Assembly: GCA_900176545.1 (NCBI GenBank)
Contig: FWXP01000007.1
Location: forward strand, 1-64,000
Direction of reading: 5' to 3'
Source: Oscillospiraceae bacterium
Lineage (GTDB): Bacteria > Bacillota > Clostridia > Saccharofermentanales > Saccharofermentanaceae
Length of the DNA stretch: 64,000 nucleotides
The notes under the pieces are model-generated. The model was not told where the DNA came from. It saw only the letters and a program-made list of their open reading frames with translations, and ran no database searches. Shown in pieces: positions 1 to 9,791 of the stretch. Each line of letters begins with the position of its first letter. Position 1 is the stretch's first letter. Position numbers and translations under genes: made by a program.

Positions 1-358
1 AGACATGAAGCTGCAGGCAGCGGCCAAGAAGATTGAAGAAGGCATAGATGAAACATTGACCTACATGGACTTCCCGACACAGCACTGGACCAGGATCAGA
101 ACGAACAATACTATGGAACGAGTCAATCGAGAGATAAAACGAAGAACGAGAGCGATAGGAGCATTTCCTGACGGACAGTCAGCATTAATGCTTGTATGTG
201 CCAGACTGAGACATGTAGCATCCTCCAGTTGGGGAATGAAGAAATATCTTAATATGGCACATCTGAACTATCTGGAATATACAACACTTGATGAGATAGC
301 TAACTGACATTTAACCGATGGCTGGCCGAGCATTTTGCGAAAGATTATTGACACAATC
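1..358 (+). mobile_element. Right end of an IS256-family insertion sequence, cut by the window start
   Basis: This segment holds the transposase C-terminus followed by about 50 noncoding bases. It appears to end at about 358 in the probable right terminal repeat, which reads GATTGTGTCAATAATC inward on the minus strand. The adjoining minus-strand gene acquires its stop codon exactly at this border, which supports placing the IS end here. The left end and the second copy of the target duplication lie outside the window, so the terminal repeat could not be checked against its partner. Confidence 0.75.
2..307 (+). CDS. IS256-family (mutator-type) transposase, C-terminal fragment
   Basis: This is the last 101 codons of a DDE transposase whose frame is open to the window edge, so the start is missing. 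The fragment contains the typical family tail: a TNNTMERVNREIKRRTR stretch, in which the conserved Glu of the DDE triad and the basic helix lie, then a helix-rich end. Intact members are about 400 residues, so three quarters of the protein lies upstream of the window. The reading frame shown is undamaged. It belongs to the insertion sequence whose right end truncates the next gene. Family assignment is confident; the exact IS name cannot be given. Confidence 0.85.
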   Translation, partial: DMKLQAAAKKIEEGIDETLTYMDFPTQHWTRIRTNNTMERVNREIKRRTRAIGAFPDGQSALMLVCARLRHVASSSWGMKKYLNMAHLNYLEYTTLDEIAN

Positions 359-659
359 AAAGTATCCTTTCAAGAGAAGTCTCCCTGTTATCCTTGGTAG
401 GACTCTTTTGTCTTAGACCATACTTCAGAACGAGGTTCCAATATATCTCTCCAAACTTGGAAAATAACTGATCGAAGTTGAGCTTAAGATTCTCATCTAC
501 GTTATATAGGTTATCTATTATCGCCTTAAGGAATCCGAATTTATAGCTGGTATCGTTAACTGACTTAGATGTAAAAACTACACTTAAGGCAGACCAGAGT
601 TCGTCATCTGATGCATGACGTTCTTCGTACTTTCCTTCCTTAAGATCATAGCCTGCCAT
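357..659 (-). CDS. Small conserved protein, C-terminus probably cut off by the IS256 element
   Basis: A 100-residue open frame starts at an ATG just after the methyltransferase stop and begins MAGYDLKEGKYEERHASDDELW. It is helix-rich, with no signal peptide or membrane segment. Its TGA stop is formed exactly where the insertion-sequence end begins, and the text just before it (KDNRETSLERIL) reads like the middle of a protein. I therefore infer that the gene originally continued and was interrupted. The N-terminus resembles proteins I associate with HNH endonucleases in Clostridia, but no catalytic motif is present here, so no function is assigned. It is the last gene of the minus-strand defence-like cluster. 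Confidence 0.6.
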   Translation of the reverse strand: MAGYDLKEGKYEERHASDDELWSALSVVFTSKSVNDTSYKFGFLKAIIDNLYNVDENLKLNFDQLFSKFGEIYWNLVLKYGLRQKSPTKDNRETSLERIL

Positions 660-666
660 ATCTTCA

Positions 667-1251
667 CTATACCTTCTTCAATATCACATTGAACCATTCG
701 ACATTTCTATCAGGTCTTACATCCAAGGTTTGCCATCTATCGATTTCGTCAAACCCTATAGCACGAACATTCAAAGCATCGAACCGCTCATTGTTCATAT
801 CGGTAAAGTGTCTGTCTTCTCTTATAACATCACTGTCACCAAGTTTGAATGACATGTAGAAAATCCCATTCGTCTTGAGAGCTTTATGAATCTTAGTGAA
901 CACATCCGGAAGCTGGGCGTAATTCACATGAAGCAGCGATGCACATGCCCAAACGCCATTATACTTATCTTCCTCGTTTAAATCCTGGAAGCACTGATGC
1001 TTAACCTGAATATCTGTAAACTCAGATGCTTTCTTACAGAGCTCTTCGCTACCATCTATAGCATCTACTCTGAACCCCTGATCCAAGAACGCCTTGGTAT
1101 CTCTGCCACTACCGCATCCGAGGTCAAGAATGCAGTCACCTTGTTTGAGATGCTTTGTAAATCTACTTCTAAGCTCACTGATATCAGCTTCTATAGTCGA
1201 AGCAAAGAACTGATCTGCGTTGTTATTGTAGTAACCAAGCGTATCAGACAT
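667..1251 (-). CDS. Class I SAM-dependent methyltransferase in the defence-like cluster
   Basis: This 194-residue protein has a Rossmann methyltransferase fold. Motif I is ILDLGCGSGRDT near residues 40-52, a VDAIDGSEE acidic loop follows, and GVWACASLLHV is at the motif IV position. The start has a GAGGTG ribosome binding site about 7 bases upstream. The small catalytic domain, with no target-recognition region, resembles tellurite-resistance/TehB-type small-molecule methyltransferases more than DNA methylases. It lies between the helicase gene and the IS-truncated gene, all on the same strand, which suggests co-transcription. Whether it modifies DNA, RNA, protein or a small molecule cannot be read from the sequence. 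Confidence 0.8.
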   Translation of the reverse strand: MSDTLGYYNNNADQFFASTIEADISELRSRFTKHLKQGDCILDLGCGSGRDTKAFLDQGFRVDAIDGSEELCKKASEFTDIQVKHQCFQDLNEEDKYNGVWACASLLHVNYAQLPDVFTKIHKALKTNGIFYMSFKLGDSDVIREDRHFTDMNNERFDALNVRAIGFDEIDRWQTLDVRPDRNVEWFNVILKKV

Positions 1252-1347
1252 AGTGGCACCTCATTATTATATTATAACTCCCAACGAACAGTAGAAATGC
1301 GATTAGATGTAAAGAAACTAATAACGCATTTACCAATTACCATGGTT

Positions 1348-4300
1348 TTATTTCAATTGACTACTACGGCTATAATCCTCCACTACCGCAGCCAACTTTT
1401 CAATGACATACCTTCTCTTAAGCGTATCATGATGCTGCTGGTTCTGATACGTTCTCAAGCACTTATAGCAAGATGTATCCGCATCACTACCTCCACAATC
1501 GCAATTATTTGCTTTGTTGTAAGCACCTATGAGAACACCTGTCATTGCATTACTATCTGCAAGACGTTTTACATGTCCCGCTCCTCCGGGGGTTGTATCG
1601 TAAATTATGAAATCATATGTAGGACCATACTGATTTACTGAATACTGAAGACATCCTGATATCTCAGTATTATCAAGATTCAAACGGCTGCATGCACTCA
1701 ATATCACAGCTTGCAGAATAGAATATGCTTCCGAATATGAATACAGATCTGATATACGCAACAGCAACGCATCTGTTTTAAATCGATAACCTAATGAATA
1801 CTTCGTCAGGATCTTATTCTTGCAAGCACCTCCTGCAGGGTTTTTATGTTCAGAAGTTAAATATGGTGTAAAGGCTTTAGCCTCATGAGCCGACAGCGAA
1901 TATCCACAAGAAGGACACACATAAAACTCAGACTTATTAAGAATAGCTATTTCACCATCTTCGAGAATTGTAGTATTCACAGATAATCCGCCAACATCAA
2001 ACGACTCCTGATGTATTTTGCTACCTTCAGCTACCATTGAAGCTTCAGTTCTATATGTTCTTTCAGGCTTGATAAGTGATGGTTTTCCAATTGTAGGATC
2101 CGCACCAAACCCAAACTCAGGAATAATAAAGGTTCTTATATCGGTATACCCAAAAGGATTACCGCAATGAGAACAGGATACCAGAGTCTGGTTATCCTTA
2201 ATATCGTGATGAACCTCTATATTAAGTGCCTGACACTTAAAACAGTGAACATAATCGTACTGACGCCAAGATTTATTAGGGATTCGCCTAATATATCTGC
2301 TCTTTATCAGGTTACCTGCAGCTATTACTTCGCATCCGGGTGCGTATTCAGATATTGCCATCGACAGATCTCTGGAAAGATCGATCGGCAAAGTGAAGCC
2401 ATCTTTGTTAGCAGATATCTTAAGTTCAACTGTATCAACGGGGAATCCGTATTTGGGCAAGATATTATTCCTGGACAAGAAGCTGATTATATCTTCCCTA
2501 ATATAGGTGTTGATCCTGTGGATGATAGCACCATTATCCTTCCCTGCATCCTCTATTTTTCTTTTTTCACTATACAATGACTCTACTTCAGTTCTATATT
2601 GTTCGTATGCTGCTTTTAAATTTGGATAGGAAGAATCAGGTTCATCAAACAACCAACGTACCCAGCCAAAAGAATCTACTTCAAATTTCGCTACAAGTTC
2701 ATCCGGCAAAGAATTCAACAACAGCTGTTTCAGTTCGACAGGCTTACTCTCAAGATACTTCTTAAAATCACTATATCCCGATGTTGGTGATTCAGCGCCA
2801 AAGAAGTCAGCTATTCTGCCAAAATAGCCATCATACACGCGCCAAAAAGAAGCAAACGCAGATGAGTACAAATGTCTAATACCAATTTTCTCATTTTCAA
2901 CTTTAAAAAGAGGAGGCTGAATCTCACCATTGATCATTGATATTGGATCATTGAAGAAACTGAAATCATGATTAGATTTGTTGCAGAAAGTTAATGCCAA
3001 AGCCGCTGACTTTTTGCTTCGGCCGGCACGTCCTGCTCTCTGGATGTAATTCGAAGGTGTCGGTGGCATATTCCTCATGAAGACTGTCTCTAATTCACCG
3101 ATATCTACACCCATTTCAAAAGTAGTAGAACAACTCAGAACATCAATCTCTTTATTCTTGAATAAATCCTGTATCCTGTATGCTTCCTCAGTTTGCAACT
3201 GTGCTGTATGCTCAGCGACTCGAAGCGATTGAACATTCAGATCGTTATATATTCTGTAATAGTGATTTTCTTTTTCTAACTCATCGACATTGACGGGCTC
3301 TAACTTACCATCACATTTGTATGATGGGCATACATTATTAACGTTATAAGGAGTAAGTCTATGACACTTATCGCATCTATACCATGCACGAGCATTAGAG
3401 ATCTCAAGTTTACTTAGATCAATTTGCTTTCCTTCATGGTCATATCGATCAATGATCACCTCATTTTTCTCAAGTCTATTCCACACAGCACTCATAAATG
3501 AAAGTATCGCGTCATGATCTTCATCAATACCTTTAGATTCAAATACACGCCTTATGTAATCATATCTTTTGTTAGTAGACTTATCATTTCTCGGAACAAA
3601 AGATCTTATGTAGTTTTGTGTAGCGGATAGTTGATATACTTTCGATGAACCATTATTCGAATAGAATGCAATATCAGAATCAACAAAGTTGTATGGAACT
3701 ATTATTGCATTGTCCTCAAGCATATTTCGCAGCAAGACCATGCAGATGCTGTGAACATCCTCAACAGACAAATCATATTTTGAATTCTTCGGAACCCTGA
3801 AATTCTCTTCGATCCCAATCTGCATTAATCCTAATCCAGATAAAGAATTTCTGGAATAACTGTTTATCAATTCTTTCATAACAGCCTTCCAGGCCTCTCT
3901 TTGATAATCAGGGTCTGTCTCAAACATTTCCGCTATATGGTTATTTCTGAAATCAACAACCATATCTTTTACAAATCTTGGGACCCTTCGAGCTTCATCA
4001 TCAAGTTTTTGAATATTACGATTCACAATACGACTGTATAACAAACTTTGATACGATTCATAAAAATACGTAGCGAAATACGCAGCCGCCTGACGATTAT
4101 CTGAAAACGCTATAAACTGCTTAGCTTTATTGGTAAAATCAACTTCAGTATAGTCATCAAATCCATCGTCAAAACCATCATCACTCCTACTTACAGGAGT
4201 ATAACTAGCTTCGTATTGTGGTAATTCTTCAAACAACGCAGTACCTACAACGCTGGTAGAAGCTTCCTGACCTGCAAAGAATGATCTGAGAATACCTGCA

Positions 4301-6072
4301 TTATTCGTACCTTCACAGTGAATACACTTTGTTACTCTGCCTGTAACTTCACTGTTCTTAACTTTAGTCAAATTTATGAATTCAGCTTCTGAATGACTGC
4401 ACCTGGTCTTATGAACCTGATTCTTTTCTCTGATCATTCCGCAGTGAGGACATAATTCATATTGAGATACACTTAAGTGCTCATCGTTCAGCTTAGCATC
4501 CTCGTCATCATCACTTACGACATCACCTATAAGGAAAGCCTCTCGGATGTTATCTCCGGACAGACCGGCTTTCTGCTTAAGGAAACGCTTACCATTTTCT
4601 TCTTCGATCGATCCAAACAGATATAATGCATGGCATTGTGTACAAGTAACTACTTCAAAATACTTATATTCTGTGTCATTAATATATTTCGTTGTTTGTC
4701 GTGTCAATGAAAGGTCTTTATGATTACCCAATGTCACAAAGACACCATCTGTAGCCCTAATAAACATATGATATCGTGAGTCAAACAGTTTCTTTCCGCT
4801 TTTAGATGCGTGCGACGCAACATTAATAAAAGCAGACAACTGATCATCATCCCAATCAAATTGACCAGATATATCATTAACAGTCTGAGGTGTCTTCAAA
4901 AACAGTTTTACTCTCCAGAAAGTACTGTCTTTGATCAACAAATCAAACAACAATTCAGAATAATCAGACGTAGCAGGCTCCATCGAAAGATACTTACTCA
5001 ACATCGATAGTACTCTATCATCAGAGAATCCTGATTCGATAATGTCGTTCATCTCTACATAATCTTCAATAGACAGCGAGAGCTCACCCTCTGTATCTCT
5101 GCTCAACTTTATCCTGGTAGCTCTGATAACATCTTCAGGATAGAACTCTGCATTACATAATCTGGAACCAAACAATGCTACCTCATTATCAGAATCACCA
5201 CTTCCCAAAGTAGCACTAGTCAATATGTATTGTATCTTTGGACAATCAAGATGCGCATATAACCTTCTGAGGAGCATGGAGACTTCTATACCGGTTGATC
5301 CGGAATATGTATGTGCTTCATCAAGCACTACAAATTCCCAATTACCGGCATATTTACCTTGAAACAAAGTATTATCCCTAGGTCGAAGCATTAGATACTC
5401 CAGCATAGAATAGTTTGTTATCAAAATATTCGGGGGAGTATCTTTCATCTGTTCACGAGAGATCAGCTCGTTCTCCAAAGGGACATTACCATGATTTAAT
5501 GTTTTATATTTCGATAATGCTTTATCATATTTCTCCTCAGTTTGACCCGTGTACGAACCAAAAGTAATAAACGGATAATCCGCTAATAGTTCTCTTAATC
5601 GACTGATCTGATCATTAGCCAAAGCATTCATCGGATAGATAAGCAAAGCCCGCACACCGGGAGTCAATACTCCCTTTTGCTGTCTCTCATTCATCAAAGA
5701 ATTCAGTATCGGAATAAGAAAGCTCTCTGTCTTACCTGAACCGGTACCTGTTGACACAACTATATTGTGGCCTGATTGTATTTTTTCTATAGCACGTTCC
5801 TGATGCACATATAACGTCTTGTCATAGATCTTAGGAATTCTAATAAAATCTTGGTTTAGTGTCCCACTATCGATCAACGAACGGACTGATCTCCCACTTT
5901 CAAAGGAATCGACTACATCAAGGAAAGGACCTTTCGAGAATGAGCCTATCTCACTCATTCTTTTATCGAATAAGGCTTTATATTCTGAATTATCAATATC
6001 AAATACAGTCTTGAGATATCTGGTGTATTTTTCCGTAATATTCTTTGAAGCGGTTAATATATCAAAACTCAT
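1348..6072 (-). CDS. DEAD/DEAH-box helicase with C-terminal DUF1998-type domain (DruE/DrmA-like)
   Basis: This 1574-residue superfamily 2 helicase has Walker A STGTGSGKTES near residues 107-117, a DEAH box at 251-254, motif III TSATLG, and motif VI QRAGRAGRS. Several Cys pairs (CTQC, CPHC, CIHC, CDKC) form putative zinc ribbons. The C-terminal 400 residues carry the DUF1998 signature YDTTPGGAGHV followed by a Cys cluster (CDCGG, CYKCLRTYQNQ). DUF1998 helicases occur in DISARM (DrmA), Druantia (DruE) and the MrfA repair helicases. This one is longer than MrfA and its ATG overlaps the stop of the 1138-aa upstream gene (ATGA), implying translational coupling. The pairing fits a Druantia type III-like or DISARM-like defence module; the exact type is inference. 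Confidence 0.88.
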   Translation of the reverse strand: MSFDILTASKNITEKYTRYLKTVFDIDNSEYKALFDKRMSEIGSFSKGPFLDVVDSFESGRSVRSLIDSGTLNQDFIRIPKIYDKTLYVHQERAIEKIQSGHNIVVSTGTGSGKTESFLIPILNSLMNERQQKGVLTPGVRALLIYPMNALANDQISRLRELLADYPFITFGSYTGQTEEKYDKALSKYKTLNHGNVPLENELISREQMKDTPPNILITNYSMLEYLMLRPRDNTLFQGKYAGNWEFVVLDEAHTYSGSTGIEVSMLLRRLYAHLDCPKIQYILTSATLGSGDSDNEVALFGSRLCNAEFYPEDVIRATRIKLSRDTEGELSLSIEDYVEMNDIIESGFSDDRVLSMLSKYLSMEPATSDYSELLFDLLIKDSTFWRVKLFLKTPQTVNDISGQFDWDDDQLSAFINVASHASKSGKKLFDSRYHMFIRATDGVFVTLGNHKDLSLTRQTTKYINDTEYKYFEVVTCTQCHALYLFGSIEEENGKRFLKQKAGLSGDNIREAFLIGDVVSDDDEDAKLNDEHLSVSQYELCPHCGMIREKNQVHKTRCSHSEAEFINLTKVKNSEVTGRVTKCIHCEGTNNAGILRSFFAGQEASTSVVGTALFEELPQYEASYTPVSRSDDGFDDGFDDYTEVDFTNKAKQFIAFSDNRQAAAYFATYFYESYQSLLYSRIVNRNIQKLDDEARRVPRFVKDMVVDFRNNHIAEMFETDPDYQREAWKAVMKELINSYSRNSLSGLGLMQIGIEENFRVPKNSKYDLSVEDVHSICMVLLRNMLEDNAIIVPYNFVDSDIAFYSNNGSSKVYQLSATQNYIRSFVPRNDKSTNKRYDYIRRVFESKGIDEDHDAILSFMSAVWNRLEKNEVIIDRYDHEGKQIDLSKLEISNARAWYRCDKCHRLTPYNVNNVCPSYKCDGKLEPVNVDELEKENHYYRIYNDLNVQSLRVAEHTAQLQTEEAYRIQDLFKNKEIDVLSCSTTFEMGVDIGELETVFMRNMPPTPSNYIQRAGRAGRSKKSAALALTFCNKSNHDFSFFNDPISMINGEIQPPLFKVENEKIGIRHLYSSAFASFWRVYDGYFGRIADFFGAESPTSGYSDFKKYLESKPVELKQLLLNSLPDELVAKFEVDSFGWVRWLFDEPDSSYPNLKAAYEQYRTEVESLYSEKRKIEDAGKDNGAIIHRINTYIREDIISFLSRNNILPKYGFPVDTVELKISANKDGFTLPIDLSRDLSMAISEYAPGCEVIAAGNLIKSRYIRRIPNKSWRQYDYVHCFKCQALNIEVHHDIKDNQTLVSCSHCGNPFGYTDIRTFIIPEFGFGADPTIGKPSLIKPERTYRTEASMVAEGSKIHQESFDVGGLSVNTTILEDGEIAILNKSEFYVCPSCGYSLSAHEAKAFTPYLTSEHKNPAGGACKNKILTKYSLGYRFKTDALLLRISDLYSYSEAYSILQAVILSACSRLNLDNTEISGCLQYSVNQYGPTYDFIIYDTTPGGAGHVKRLADSNAMTGVLIGAYNKANNCDCGGSDADTSCYKCLRTYQNQQHHDTLKRRYVIEKLAAVVEDYSRSSQLK

Positions 6073-9000
6073 CGTACTCCCCCAATCTTAACGCAAATCT
6101 TATAGAGATCATCATCTATCATTATTCTTCGCTTACGCTCGTAGCGACTCATCTTAGAGGCATCCGGCTGCAATATTGCTTTATCCGGACTATACTCAAG
6201 ACCGTTATATATTCCATCAATAAACAGATTAATGAGTACTTCGTTAGTATTCTTATAATTATCAAACACAACTATAGCTTTAGAAATATTAACAAACTTT
6301 CCGGTATCCCTTTTTACAAATCCGAATTGTCCTTCATAATAGACAAACGAAGACATCTCCTGATTATCATCAGGATTATGGATCCACGAATACAATTCGC
6401 CGTCTCCTATATCTCTGTTATAATCAATCAACTTAAGATTTGTAATGCAATACCTACCAACAAAACTTAAATCAGAGAGTTGCCGATTACGATTTTTAAT
6501 ACTCTTAATGTCTATTGTTTCACCTTCAAAACAACGCAGATCGATCAGCGATAATTTATATACACCTATTTCGACTGCAATAGCATCAAATCCACTATCA
6601 TCTTCTTCAATTTCGTATACATGAACAGAATAATCTCCCTGCTCCAGCTCACACGAGATTTCAAACTTTCCGTCTTTCAAAGGAACATCTTCTTCGATCC
6701 TTACACCTTTGTGTTCTACTGTTACCACATATTCTGAATCACCATATACATCAAAATACCCATAGATCACGTTTTTATTGAAATCGCCTGATAACTCTGC
6801 ACTCCTAACCTCACTTCTACAAGTTATATCAAAGAAATGCTCTGACTTATCATTCACTTTGATATATAAACTTCTCTTCAATCTTTCACGATTCAGAAAA
6901 CTGTTGATATCAAGTGATCGGAAGTAATATAGACCAGTATCTTTATCTTGATTAATATGAATCTCTGACTCTTCCAAATCATCAGCCTGACTTATAAACA
7001 TAATCGATGATTCAAAATCAAGATCACCTGAGACATATATGTGTTTTGGTAATCGTTTTCTCATCATGTCTTGCGGTTTGTTTATATTCCACTGTTCGAC
7101 TGAGGCATATTTCCAATACAAAACCGGCAGATCAAATTGAATTGCAATACACTCTTCGTCAAAATCATATCTCAGATTGAGTTTATGATCTTTAACATAA
7201 GAATTACCATTCCTTGAATCTTCATCCAAGCTAAATTCAAGAATCTGAATATCATCTTCAAAGATAAGTTCATCTTCGGCTACAATCGCTAACTCACGAG
7301 GGAATGCTATACGGCCGGTAGGTTTAAAGATATAAGGCGCACCGATATACTGATAATCAAACCCATCTATATAGCAAAACTTGTAAGTTCTTATTCCAAT
7401 TCTTGGTATATCAAGTTCAATACGATATAAACCATCTTCGGCGATGTAGTTCTTCAAATCAAATATATATCCGTAATTCTCTTCAACCAATTCACTTAAT
7501 TTAAAACCTATATATTCTTTGTCTACTACTCTTCCGAAATAAACTTGATCACCATTTTTGATCACCTTTATAGAAGTTCCGTTGATCTTACTGCGATTCG
7601 CTTTAAAAAAGACCTTATCAAGCGATGCGGTAATAGCGTATCGCTCTTCGTCATACAACACATATGCACCGTGTGTACTTCTATCATTAAGTATTCCTTC
7701 ATTCAAAGATCTTCCAACAGCAATCGCCTTATTATCAGGGAAGAGAATAATATCCCCTTCCGCTAGAGCAAAAGAGTAAACATCATATTCACTCAAATTG
7801 TCGTAGACATCCACTTTTGCATCAGTAATAAACCGCAGCTTACATCCCTTAACGGTAAATACGCATGATACGTCTTTAGATAAACAGTCAGCAATGGCTT
7901 CAATGTTTCTGAATTTGCTATTAAAGAATCTCACATCTGTAGATCTAATAACTCGGCGATAGTACGATCGCTTATCAGACTTTAATTCCACCTCTATGTC
8001 TTCAAATAACTGATCAGGGCGAATACGTATATCGGTCTCATTTGTAAAGAGAAACTTTCCTTGTAACAATGTAGGCTCTACAGATCTACTCTCGCTTCCA
8101 ATCGTTATTGTCCAAATAGGACGTTCATCTTCAGAACAGTGTCTAAGGAGCTGCTGTGGCAATAATACCTTGAAACCATTATCACTAGGTTTGTAAATTA
8201 TGACAGGACTAGAGAGCAACTTCTCTCCTCGTCCTCTCTTTCTTTCCTTCTCAGAACGATGGTATTCCTTATAAAAAGAGCTAGTCGAAGACTTTTTCCA
8301 TGTCTCGAACAACCGGGTAATTCTATTGGTACTTTCAGAATAGTCAGCATCATACCAAAAACTCTTATCGATCATCTTAAGAAGTCGTCTCAAACGATTC
8401 TTACATCCACCCGGATTCAACTTCAAGGCCATCATTGTATGAACCATAACATTCTGAGCGCCTTCAGAGATCTCATCTATCAATATATCAAAAAGATTAT
8501 TCCCGAAATCGTCACTAACGTTTTCTATACTCTTTGAAAGATCGATTCTCCAGAAATCAAATAGGTAGTTAAACAACTGATCGCTACATCTATCACAGAT
8601 AAATGCATGCATGCAAATGTTCTGTATGAAACTAGTTTGAGTATTATCATACAGTTTTTTCTTCCCGCACATAATACTTCTAAACTCGTCATTGATCTTA
8701 CTCTGGCAATTAGCAGGAATCTTAATGCTATATTCCGATTCAAGATAAGGCCAATAAGTTTTTGTTTCATAACACTTTCGTGCTACATAAACCAATCCAA
8801 AAGCAAAAACTTCTTCATGTGATATGCTGCTTTCCTGAATAATATTGGATATAGCTTCTTTCATAAACGACTTAAGGATAAGCTCCTCTTCGTCATTAAT
8901 AACTATATCGCCGATGAGCAAATGAGAATTAAATTCCTTAACTATTCTTCTGAAAAACTTCTCGCGATTGCTAAGAACCTTACCATTGATGTGTGCAATC

Positions 9001-9485
9001 AAATGTTTAGTTGATCCGGAATTGATTCCATATTCGTCCTTATAGTCCCTAACAAAAGAATCTATTGCTTCCTTGTAAGATTGCACCTCATCATTCTGGT
9101 CACATCTAACCAGATACACATTAAGCTCAGAGTCTTCGACAAATTCATTTATATCATCAAGGAAACCACAGTTTACACACAAAGGGAAAAAAGACCTAAC
9201 ATATAAATAGGGAGCAAATTTACTGAATATAGCTGACTCTTCAACACCAGATTGAATAAACGCCTTATTTCGGTAACTATACTTCAGTGATCCTGCCGCT
9301 TTCCTTACCAATTCCATATTATCTGTCCTATAACAATAGGAGAACAAGAGCAACTGAAACAACTCATTCCATTTTTGAACTCTGTATAGTTTTCTGCGAA
9401 TAATCACAAAAACAGGGTAATAACTTGAGTTATTGTCCCAAATACAGGATGGATCATATTTAACTATCTCATAACCCATAGTCAT
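6069..9485 (-). CDS. Large protein of unknown family coupled to the DUF1998 helicase (possible DruH-like partner)
   Basis: This 1138-residue soluble protein has no signal peptide or obvious membrane helix. The N-terminal half is helix-rich and contains two Cys pairs (CVNC and CDRC), while the C-terminal half is rich in beta-strand-like, acidic and Tyr-rich segments suggesting stacked beta domains. No catalytic motif is recognised. Its last base overlaps the helicase start (ATGA), so the two are made together. Start choice is uncertain by two codons: ATG at 9485 or ATG at 9479, with a weak AGAGGC site upstream. A partner of about 1100 residues placed directly before a giant DUF1998 helicase is the arrangement of Druantia type III (DruH-DruE). 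Sequence identity to DruH could not be tested. Confidence 0.75.
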   Translation of the reverse strand: MTMGYEIVKYDPSCIWDNNSSYYPVFVIIRRKLYRVQKWNELFQLLLFSYCYRTDNMELVRKAAGSLKYSYRNKAFIQSGVEESAIFSKFAPYLYVRSFFPLCVNCGFLDDINEFVEDSELNVYLVRCDQNDEVQSYKEAIDSFVRDYKDEYGINSGSTKHLIAHINGKVLSNREKFFRRIVKEFNSHLLIGDIVINDEEELILKSFMKEAISNIIQESSISHEEVFAFGLVYVARKCYETKTYWPYLESEYSIKIPANCQSKINDEFRSIMCGKKKLYDNTQTSFIQNICMHAFICDRCSDQLFNYLFDFWRIDLSKSIENVSDDFGNNLFDILIDEISEGAQNVMVHTMMALKLNPGGCKNRLRRLLKMIDKSFWYDADYSESTNRITRLFETWKKSSTSSFYKEYHRSEKERKRGRGEKLLSSPVIIYKPSDNGFKVLLPQQLLRHCSEDERPIWTITIGSESRSVEPTLLQGKFLFTNETDIRIRPDQLFEDIEVELKSDKRSYYRRVIRSTDVRFFNSKFRNIEAIADCLSKDVSCVFTVKGCKLRFITDAKVDVYDNLSEYDVYSFALAEGDIILFPDNKAIAVGRSLNEGILNDRSTHGAYVLYDEERYAITASLDKVFFKANRSKINGTSIKVIKNGDQVYFGRVVDKEYIGFKLSELVEENYGYIFDLKNYIAEDGLYRIELDIPRIGIRTYKFCYIDGFDYQYIGAPYIFKPTGRIAFPRELAIVAEDELIFEDDIQILEFSLDEDSRNGNSYVKDHKLNLRYDFDEECIAIQFDLPVLYWKYASVEQWNINKPQDMMRKRLPKHIYVSGDLDFESSIMFISQADDLEESEIHINQDKDTGLYYFRSLDINSFLNRERLKRSLYIKVNDKSEHFFDITCRSEVRSAELSGDFNKNVIYGYFDVYGDSEYVVTVEHKGVRIEEDVPLKDGKFEISCELEQGDYSVHVYEIEEDDSGFDAIAVEIGVYKLSLIDLRCFEGETIDIKSIKNRNRQLSDLSFVGRYCITNLKLIDYNRDIGDGELYSWIHNPDDNQEMSSFVYYEGQFGFVKRDTGKFVNISKAIVVFDNYKNTNEVLINLFIDGIYNGLEYSPDKAILQPDASKMSRYERKRRIMIDDDLYKICVKIGGVR

Positions 9486-9682
9486 ATGCCTCTACCAGAT
9501 GCCATGCTATTCCGAAGAAACTTACTCTTAAATTATATGCCTGTAAAAATATCATAGTATGATCATCCGCAACGGTATTATCAACATTATGTAAACTGTT
9601 AGTGAAGCACTATATACTCGCGTCATAACAACGATTACTGAAATTTGGAAACAACTAAGAAAACAATAATTTGCTTTAATTA

Positions 9683-9720
9683 TTCAAAAACAAGAAGCCA
9701 ACACTCAGGTTGGCTTCTTG
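9683..9720 (-). terminator. Rho-independent terminator of the Big2 lipoprotein gene
   Basis: There is a perfect 12-bp stem (CAAGAAGCCAAC / GTTGGCTTCTTG) with a 6-base loop at 9691-9720, followed on the minus strand by TTTTTG. The rest of the gap 9486-9791 holds only AT-rich sequence leading into the 1138-aa gene. It should contain that gene's promoter (a TATAAT lies at 9532-9537 on the minus strand), but no convincing -35 was found. Confidence 0.85.
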
Positions 9721-9791
9721 TTAATAACAATTGCACTTGGTAGACAGATCAAGTTGATCTCTTGAATCGTAATCAAATTCCCGAACTCTTA

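Noticed and set aside
1348-6072. Identity as the MrfA repair helicase
   Set aside because: It is much longer than MrfA, coupled to a 1138-aa gene, and has no MrfB-type exonuclease neighbour.
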